A stretch of DNA of 19,144 nucleotides, from the NCBI GenBank assembly GCA_959602365.1, contig CAUGSS010000049.1, positions 1-19,144 of the forward strand, given 5' to 3'. Both the position numbers and the translations under genes were made by a program. Under the pieces are notes generated by a model, which was not told the origin of the DNA, did no database searches, and was given only the letters and a program-made list of their open reading frames with translations. Position 1 is the stretch's first letter. Each line of letters opens with the position of its first letter. Of the stretch, positions 15,672 through 19,144 are shown piece by piece. Source of the stretch: an uncultured Eubacteriales bacterium (GTDB taxonomy: Bacteria > Bacillota > Clostridia > Oscillospirales > Oscillospiraceae).

Positions 15672-15699
15672 GCCGCCCCAGAACACCATAGGATAACAA

Positions 15700-15735
15700 C
15701 GACCCGCCGCGGCACCTAAAGGCCGCGGCGGGTCG
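15700..15735 (+). terminator. Hairpin after the UvrA-like gene
   Basis: A perfect 14-bp stem CGACCCGCCGCGGC/GCCGCGGCGGGTCG (15700-15713, 15722-15735) with an 8-nt loop, 28 nt past the stop. The tail CTTCAGTCTGG is a weak U-tract, so this may also protect the 3' end rather than terminate fully. Confidence 0.65.
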
Positions 15736-15763
15736 CTTCAGTCTGGCAAGGAAGAATAGTGCC

Positions 15764-16141
15764 ATGCAAGAAAAGCAGGTTTTCTTGCATAGGAAAAAGT
15801 CCTCGGCAGAGTTTCGCCGTCCGCAGCCCGTAGGCTGCAATCCTCTTTTATGTTTCAATGTGCTGACGGCGAAATAAAATGCGATTTCCAAAATTCCGAG
15901 GACATGTGCCTCGGAATTTTGCCTTCTCAGCCTGCAAACGTGCGAGCCATCGGGACCCCGACCGCTACCCAGCGAAGCGGTCGCGGCTGGGAGAGGAGGA
16001 GCAGCGGAGTGAATGTGCCTGGCCGCAGGCGGCCGGGCAAACGATGCGCAGCTTGTGACGACGAAGTGCGCTGCAGCAGGCTGTTTTCCCTCAAGAAAAT
16101 GCTTGCATTTTCGAGAAGCGTGCCGAACTTGTTCGACACGC
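15764..16141. repeat. Non-coding island of nine inverted repeats
   Basis: No credible gene. In order: ATGCAAGAAAA/TTTTCTTGCAT (15764-15774, 15780-15790); TTTCGCCGTC/GACGGCGAAA (15812-15821, 15865-15874) enclosing GCAGCC/GGCTGC (15823-15828, 15833-15838); perfect 12-bp AAAATTCCGAGG/CCTCGGAATTTT (15890-15901, 15909-15920); GACCGCT/AGCGGTC (15960-15966, 15976-15982); TGCCTGGCCG/CGGCCGGGCA (16016-16025, 16030-16039, one G-U); bulged GCGCAGCTT/AAGTGCGC (16046-16054, 16064-16071); GAAAATG/CATTTTC (16095-16101, 16106-16112); and GCGTG..GAAC/GTTC..CACGC (16118-16141). It could be a dispersed palindromic element, a decayed MITE-like insert or a structured RNA; I cannot choose. Confidence 0.6.
16118..16141 (-). 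terminator. Possible terminator of the Xre/membrane-protein operon
   Basis: On the minus strand, a hairpin of GCGTG and GAAC with their complements lies 8 nt after the membrane-protein stop and is followed by TTCTCG. The stem has an internal TC/GG mismatch and the U-tract is weak, so this is tentative. The hairpin is also counted as the last member of the adjoining inverted-repeat island. Confidence 0.35.
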
Positions 16142-16149
16142 CAAAGCGG

Positions 16150-16581
16150 TCACATCTCCTTCTCCAGCCGGAGGCGGCAGTAGATGGCGTAACCCTCCAC
16201 AAAGAGGTAGGCGAACACCAGCAGCAACAGTGCCGCCAGATCCACCTGCATCAGCGCAAAGCAGAGCATCAGCGCCCCAAACAGATAGGTCATCAGATCA
16301 AAGGCCCGGGCCTTGGAGCCGTCGGCCAGGGCCCGGTTGCGCTCATCTTTCTGCTCAATCTCCAGCTGGCGGGCGGTCTCCGGGTCCGAGGCGATGGCCC
16401 GGCGGCGGATGAGCTCCCCTGCGCCGTAGCCGAACAGGCCGCAGCCCACCCCCACGCAGAGATAGGGCAGCACCCGCAGCGCGCCCGCCAGATCCCCATT
16501 CAGCCGCAAAACGGCCACGCCGGCAATGAGCAGCGCCAAACCCAGGATCATGACCAGCCAGTTTCCCGCCTTCCGTTTCAT
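16150..16581 (-). CDS. Four-helix membrane protein of unknown function, partner of an Xre regulator
   Basis: 143 residues with four predicted membrane segments: about 8-25 (WLVMILGLALLIAGVAVL), 34-57, 94-111 and 113-132. Between helices 2 and 3 is a charged cytoplasmic-type loop with IEQKDERNRALADGSKARAFD (74-94). A D-E-R-N/T-R-x-I/L loop between paired helices recurs in small membrane proteins encoded beside Xre regulators (DUF2178/DUF6442-like, by general resemblance only). No catalytic motif is seen. Its ATG overlaps the regulator's stop (ATGA), so it is translated as the second gene of a two-gene operon. The pair may be a sensor-like or self-regulating envelope module; function unknown. 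Confidence 0.8.
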   Translation of the reverse strand: MKRKAGNWLVMILGLALLIAGVAVLRLNGDLAGALRVLPYLCVGVGCGLFGYGAGELIRRRAIASDPETARQLEIEQKDERNRALADGSKARAFDLMTYLFGALMLCFALMQVDLAALLLLVFAYLFVEGYAIYCRLRLEKEM

Positions 16582-16781
16582 TGAGCTCCCTCCTCATAGA
16601 TGAAAATGTCCTCAATTTTCATATCAAAATACCGCGCAATTTTAAAGGCCAGAAGGATGGACGGGTTATACCGGCCGTTTTCCAGAGAGCCGATGGTCTG
16701 CCTGGACACCTCCAGCGCGGCGGCCAATTCCTCCTGGGTGATTCCTCTCCCCTTGCGGATCTCCTCCAAACGGTTTTTCAT
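16578..16781 (-). CDS. Small Xre-family helix-turn-helix regulator
   Basis: A 67-residue, single-domain regulator of the Xre/Cro class. The fold is clear: NRLEEIRKGRGITQEELAAAL, then recognition helix VSRQTIGSLENGRYNPS (about 24-40), then LAFKIARYFDMKIEDIF. There is no extra sensor domain, which is typical of the compact regulators paired with a small membrane protein. The start is the ATG at 16781, behind AAGGAGGG with 6-nt spacing; an in-frame extension to 16826 has no ribosome site and would start inside the -10 region. The stop overlaps the start of the membrane protein. A promoter and a possible operator lie immediately upstream, so autoregulation is plausible. Confidence 0.93.
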   Translation of the reverse strand: MKNRLEEIRKGRGITQEELAAALEVSRQTIGSLENGRYNPSILLAFKIARYFDMKIEDIFIYEEGAQ

Positions 16782-16803
16782 CTGCACCCTCCTTCCGGCT
16801 GAC

Positions 16804-16855
16804 GTAAAGCTTACTTTCCATTTCAAATTTTACCACATCACACTCTGGATGTCAA
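16804..16855 (-). promoter_or_regulatory. Promoter and possible operator of the Xre operon
   Basis: On the minus strand, a perfect TTGACA (16850-16855), a 17-bp spacer and TAAAAT (16827-16832). The short dyad GTAA-AGC-TTAC (16804-16814) lies just past the expected start near 16820, where bound Xre protein would block initiation. The promoter is well supported; the operator is a guess from position and symmetry. Confidence 0.7.
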
Positions 16856-16910
16856 GCCCGCTTTCCATTCAGCCATTTTATATCGTCCGGGTGCCGGATG
16901 ACATACCGTC

Positions 16911-16947
16911 AAAAAAGCGGAGCAGGCGGAAATCCGCCTGCTCCGCT
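16911..16947 (-). terminator. Terminator of the AIM24-family gene
   Basis: A perfect 15-bp inverted repeat (16916-16930, 16933-16947) is followed on the minus strand by TTTTTT (16911-16916). It lies about 50 nt beyond the stop of the upstream minus-strand gene, so it ends that transcript before the Xre promoter. Confidence 0.88.
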
Positions 16948-16998
16948 GGAAACAGCGCCGCCGCAACCCGAAACCGCTTCCCGGTCAGGATGACAACA

Positions 16999-17772
16999 TC
17001 AGATATTCGGCATCTTAGCGGTGGGCATCATCAGCACCTTGCCGCTGCCCCGGTACACGTTCACCAGGCCCTCACCGGAAGCGGCGGAACCAATCAGGCT
17101 CTTGCCGGAGCGCTCCACCGTGAACTCCAGGCTGCGGCTCCAGGCGATTGCATAGTTGCCGTCCACCTTCAGCACGTCGTTTTGCAGGGTGACCTCAATA
17201 AGCTCCTCCCGGGGGCAGCTGGACTCAATGCAGAATACCCCGGAACCGTTGAGGCTCAGATTAAACAGTCCCTCACCGCCAGCTACAGCAGAAGAGAAAT
17301 TAGAGCGCATAACCGCCTTGTGCTGCAGCGTGGACTCACAGGCCAAAAACAGCCCGTCATCCAGCACCACGCCGCCGCCCCAGTCGGCAACATTCATCAG
17401 AATCAGGTACTTGTACGTGGGTTCCAACACCAGCAGGCCGTCGCCAGTATACTCCGGTTTGATGGCGGATTCGCCGGAGACCTTACCCCGCACCGCCTTG
17501 CCGAACAGGTCTCCCACCCCTTTGATTCCGGTGGTGGCGTTGACATTGCCCAGCATCCACTGCATGGCCCCCGCCTGGATGGTCACCGGAGCCATGGCCA
17601 GATTACAGGCCAGCTGGCGCTTTTTGACATTCATCTGTGCGCTGTAATAGGCGGTGATCGCACTGCTGGGGGTGACGCTCAGGTCTCTCTGATACTCGAT
17701 AACCCGGAAAGCGCCCATCTCGTCAATGATCTTCACATCATCATTGTCCATGAAGTTGCTCACCTGATACAT
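16999..17772 (-). CDS. AIM24 family protein (TIGR00266/DUF124-like)
   Basis: 257 residues with the beta-rich AIM24 pattern of repeated glycine motifs: LLVLEPTYKYLILMNVADWGG in the middle, then GGEGLFNLSLNGSG and, near the C-terminus, SGEGLVNVYRGSGKVLMMPT. Bacterial members are cytosolic or membrane-associated proteins of unclear biochemistry; the yeast namesake works at the mitochondrial inner membrane. No signal peptide or TM helix is visible. The ATG at 17772 is chosen because GGAGGT lies 8 nt upstream; a longer in-frame reading to 17859 would run through the promoter. It is monocistronic, with its own promoter and terminator. The identification is by motif only. Confidence 0.87.
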   Translation of the reverse strand: MYQVSNFMDNDDVKIIDEMGAFRVIEYQRDLSVTPSSAITAYYSAQMNVKKRQLACNLAMAPVTIQAGAMQWMLGNVNATTGIKGVGDLFGKAVRGKVSGESAIKPEYTGDGLLVLEPTYKYLILMNVADWGGGVVLDDGLFLACESTLQHKAVMRSNFSSAVAGGEGLFNLSLNGSGVFCIESSCPREELIEVTLQNDVLKVDGNYAIAWSRSLEFTVERSGKSLIGSAASGEGLVNVYRGSGKVLMMPTAKMPNI

Positions 17773-17818
17773 AAGTAAATACCTCCGTTCAAAATATTTC
17801 GTACAAGGAACTGATTTC

Positions 17819-17847
17819 ATTATAGAGTGGGCTTCAGCCAACTGCAA
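17819..17847 (-). promoter_or_regulatory. Promoter of the AIM24-family gene
   Basis: On the minus strand, TTGCAG (17842-17847), a 17-bp spacer and a perfect TATAAT (17819-17824). The start near 17812 gives a leader of about 40 nt. Confidence 0.8.
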
Positions 17848-17859
17848 GCAAAAAGCCAA

Positions 17860-18185
17860 CTTTTCATTGTCCTTAAAACAAAATTAAAGGATTATACCCG
17901 GAGGCGGCACACCGCCCTGTGCCCTCTCCGCGTGTTTTGCCTGAAACAGTCTTGTCTGCCCAGGTTCTTCTCCTTAAAACAACGACAGGTCCCACTGCCC
18001 CTGCTGCTGCCATCCCACAGGTCAGCGCTTCACCAATCTCTGGCCGTGTGCAGTCAATCCCAAAAACGCTTTTTAATATTTCGCAAACAATTCCTCATCA
18101 TTTTAACAACATACCCCGCTTACAATCAGATCATCAAGTGAGACATCACATCACAAGACAAAATAAATCTGGAGGTTGTTGAGTT
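17860..18185. other. Non-coding gap upstream of the small-gene cluster
   Basis: About 325 bp without a credible gene; open frames crossing it lack ribosome sites. It holds an exact 12-bp direct repeat TCCTTAAAACAA (17870-17881 and 17971-17982, 101 bp apart), a small hairpin GGCGG-CACA-CCGCC near 17902-17915, and an AT-rich stretch from about 18060. A possible but weak promoter for the downstream cluster is TTGTCT (17952-17957), 17 bp, TAAAAC (17975-17980), which would give a leader of about 200 nt. Confidence 0.4.
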
Positions 18186-18554
18186 ATGAAAAAGAAAGAT
18201 TTTATCACCCTGATCCTGAGCACCATCGGCGGCATTCTGTTCGCCCTGGGCATGTGCATGGCGTTGCTGCCGGAGTGGAACGCCATGACGCCCGGTATCG
18301 TCATCGGCATTGTGGGCGCAGTCATTCTGCTGATTATGGTGCTGGTACGCCGGAAAATGGACGGCAAGCCCGCCATCGTCTTTAACGGGAAGGCCATCGG
18401 CACCACGCTGCTCGGGGTGGCCGGCGCCATTGTCCTGGGGGTAGGCATGTGCATGACCATGGTCTGGGGCATGATGGTCCCCGGCATCGTGGTGGGCCTC
18501 GTGGGCATCGTCGCACTGCTCTGCCTGATCCCCGTCATCAAGGGGCTGAAATAA
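18186..18554 (+). CDS. Small four-helix membrane protein with internal duplication
   Basis: 122 residues, almost wholly hydrophobic, with four likely membrane segments (about 7-27, 35-54, 70-89 and 96-117). The two halves resemble each other: residues 22-42 carry GMCM followed by TPGIVIGIVG, and residues 87-106 carry GMCM followed by VPGIVVGLVG, spaced by 65 residues with a basic, hydrophilic linker (RRKMDGKP) between. This indicates ancient duplication of a two-helix unit. The repeated Cys between Met residues is notable, but no metal site can be claimed. GGAGG lies 10 nt upstream of the ATG. I do not recognise the family. The next gene's ribosome site begins within the stop codon, so the three downstream small genes look co-transcribed. 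Confidence 0.85.
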   Translation: MKKKDFITLILSTIGGILFALGMCMALLPEWNAMTPGIVIGIVGAVILLIMVLVRRKMDGKPAIVFNGKAIGTTLLGVAGAIVLGVGMCMTMVWGMMVPGIVVGLVGIVALLCLIPVIKGLK

Positions 18555-18567
18555 GGAGGGAATCGCT

Positions 18568-18672
18568 TTGACAAAATACATTGTTCCGGTGGCAGTGGGC
18601 ACCACCCTTCTGGCAGGACTGGTTTCAGCGGCACTGTACCTGGTCCGTCAATACCGCGCTGTCTCATATTGA
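18568..18672 (+). CDS. 34-residue single-pass membrane peptide, TTG start
   Basis: A very small frame beginning TTG, preceded by AAGGAGGG (18553-18560) with ideal 7-nt spacing. The ribosome site overlaps the TAA of the upstream membrane protein. The product MTKYIVPVAVGTTLLAGLVS... has one uninterrupted hydrophobic helix (about 4-26) and a short basic tail (RQYR). Such peptides often regulate or stabilise a larger membrane partner, and the neighbouring 4-TM protein is the obvious candidate (inference). It ends 29 nt before the next gene. The strong ribosome site and tight packing are the main evidence; the non-ATG start and length would make most gene callers skip it. Confidence 0.65.
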   Translation: MTKYIVPVAVGTTLLAGLVSAALYLVRQYRAVSY

Positions 18673-18701
18673 TTACTGATATAATTGAGGAGGATTTCAA
18701 C

Positions 18702-18944
18702 ATGGCAAAGTCCAAACTGGTGAAGGCAAACCAGAAAATTGCCGAGAGTGTCGTCAGCGGGTACCACAAGATTGAAGAAGGCGTTGTCAGCGGCTATCAG
18801 AAGATCGAGGACGGCGTTGTCAGCGGCTTTACGCGGATCACCGACAAGTTTGTGGATGAATTTCTGACCAAAGAGGGTGAGTCAGTGGAAGATGCGAAGC
18901 GGCGGCTGGCCGCCGAGCAGGCGAAACGACAGGCCGGGAGATAA
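18702..18944 (+). CDS. 80-residue protein of four 11-residue repeats
   Basis: No family function is known to me. After MAKSKLVKANQKIAE come units repeating exactly every 11 residues: VVSGY at 17-21, VVSGY at 28-32, VVSGF at 39-43 and a diverged FVDEF at 50-54, each followed by a K/R-I-E-type polar stretch (HKIEEG, QKIEDG, TRITDK). The tail TKEGESVEDAKRRLAAEQAKRQAGR is charged and helical. Hendecad periodicity makes a long amphipathic helix, as in proteins lying on a membrane surface or forming coiled coils. The DNA shows 33-bp tandem repeats (GGCGTTGTCAGCGGCT at 18780-18795 and 18813-18828). The start is the ATG at 18702, behind GAGGAGG with 8-nt spacing. It is the last of three small genes. 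Confidence 0.88.
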   Translation: MAKSKLVKANQKIAESVVSGYHKIEEGVVSGYQKIEDGVVSGFTRITDKFVDEFLTKEGESVEDAKRRLAAEQAKRQAGR

Positions 18945-19012
18945 GCTCTCTCCACTGTCGCTCCCCCTGATTTTCAGCTCTTGTATTTGGACCACAAGCA
19001 TCACAGAAGCAA

Positions 19013-19033
19013 CAAAAAATCGCCGTAAGCGAT
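19013..19033 (-). terminator. Possible terminator for a gene entering from the right
   Basis: On the minus strand a short stem ATCGC/GCGAT (19019-19033) is followed by TTTTTT (19013-19018). Only five base pairs, so weak; it would end a minus-strand transcript coming from beyond the right edge. Confidence 0.3.
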
Positions 19034-19064
19034 ATATCTCTTGCGACGAGTGGTACGCCCGAAG

Positions 19065-19108
19065 TCGGAGCGATAGGCAACATGCCGGTGGCACGTTGTC
19101 CGCTCCGA
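19065..19108. repeat. Long interrupted hairpin at the right edge
   Basis: TCGGAGC (19065-19071) pairs GCTCCGA (19102-19108), and inside it GGCAAC pairs GTTGTC (one G-U) and GCC pairs GGC around a 3-nt loop. The style resembles the hairpin island at 15764-16141. No gene covers 18945-19144, and the sequence runs off the window in the same GC-rich, hairpin-prone texture. Confidence 0.45.
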
Positions 19109-19144
19109 GTCCCTTCCCGAGAAGGCGCGCCGCAGGCGAAGCCT

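Noticed and set aside
15850..16584. A 244-codon plus-strand frame covering the hairpin island and the antisense of the membrane protein.
   Set aside because: No ribosome site, no domain pattern, and its first half runs through perfect hairpins.
17827..18182. Plus-strand frames of 87-104 codons in the gap before the small-gene cluster.
   Set aside because: No ribosome sites and low-complexity products; one overlaps the AIM24-gene promoter.
18680..18685. A perfect TATAAT just before the repeat-protein gene.
   Set aside because: No -35 hexamer at 16-18 bp, and transcription would begin inside or after the ribosome site at 18687-18693.
18747..18828. 33-bp repeats near the right end as a CRISPR array or mobile repeat.
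   Set aside because: The repeats are in frame and encode the 11-residue protein units; there are no unique spacers.

Overview
The window is about 19 kb of GC-rich DNA from a low-GC-lineage (Firmicutes-type) anaerobe. Strong AGGAGG ribosome sites, a dgt-dnaG-rpoD operon, DUF1836 and DegV proteins, tRNAs with encoded CCA and many tiny membrane or repeat proteins fit a gut clostridium of the Oscillospiraceae (Flavonifractor/Pseudoflavonifractor-like). That assignment is inference from gene content and style; no 16S gene is present. Most of the window is chromosomal core or near-core, with accessory small-gene clusters toward the right end. I see no phage, transposase or CRISPR array.

Left part (1-2809): metA (homoserine acyltransferase, acetyl-CoA type by its Glu111) has a clear promoter and terminator. 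A divergent promoter at the left edge serves a gene outside the window. Next come divergently transcribed genes for a DegV lipid-binding protein and a DUF1836 regulator. Their 165-bp gap carries two near-identical A/T-core palindromes placed on the promoters, which suggests a self-contained regulatory pair.

Middle-left (2828-7329): the replication/transcription operon dgt-dnaG-rpoD lies on the minus strand, with dnaG and rpoD coupled by ATGA. It is followed by a plus-strand tRNA-Ser(UGA)-tRNA-Ser(GCU) unit with its own promoter and two tandem terminators.

Middle (7750-13070): a four-gene plus-strand operon encodes a beta-glucoside PTS permease (EIIBCA), a GH1 6-phospho-beta-glucosidase, HPr and Enzyme I. 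This is a complete phosphoenolpyruvate-to-sugar phosphorelay plus the hydrolase. The HPr has Lys in place of the regulatory Ser46.

Right part (13182-19144): a UvrA-like double ABC ATPase lacks the UvrB-binding domain. It is followed by a roughly 380-bp non-coding island packed with inverted repeats, an Xre regulator plus four-helix membrane protein operon, and an AIM24-family protein. A cluster of three very small genes follows: a duplicated 4-TM protein, a 34-residue TM peptide with a TTG start, and an 80-residue protein built of 11-residue repeats. The right edge is non-coding and again rich in hairpins. The most unusual items are the small-gene cluster, the hairpin island, the twin operators between degV and DUF1836, and the self-contained PTS relay.
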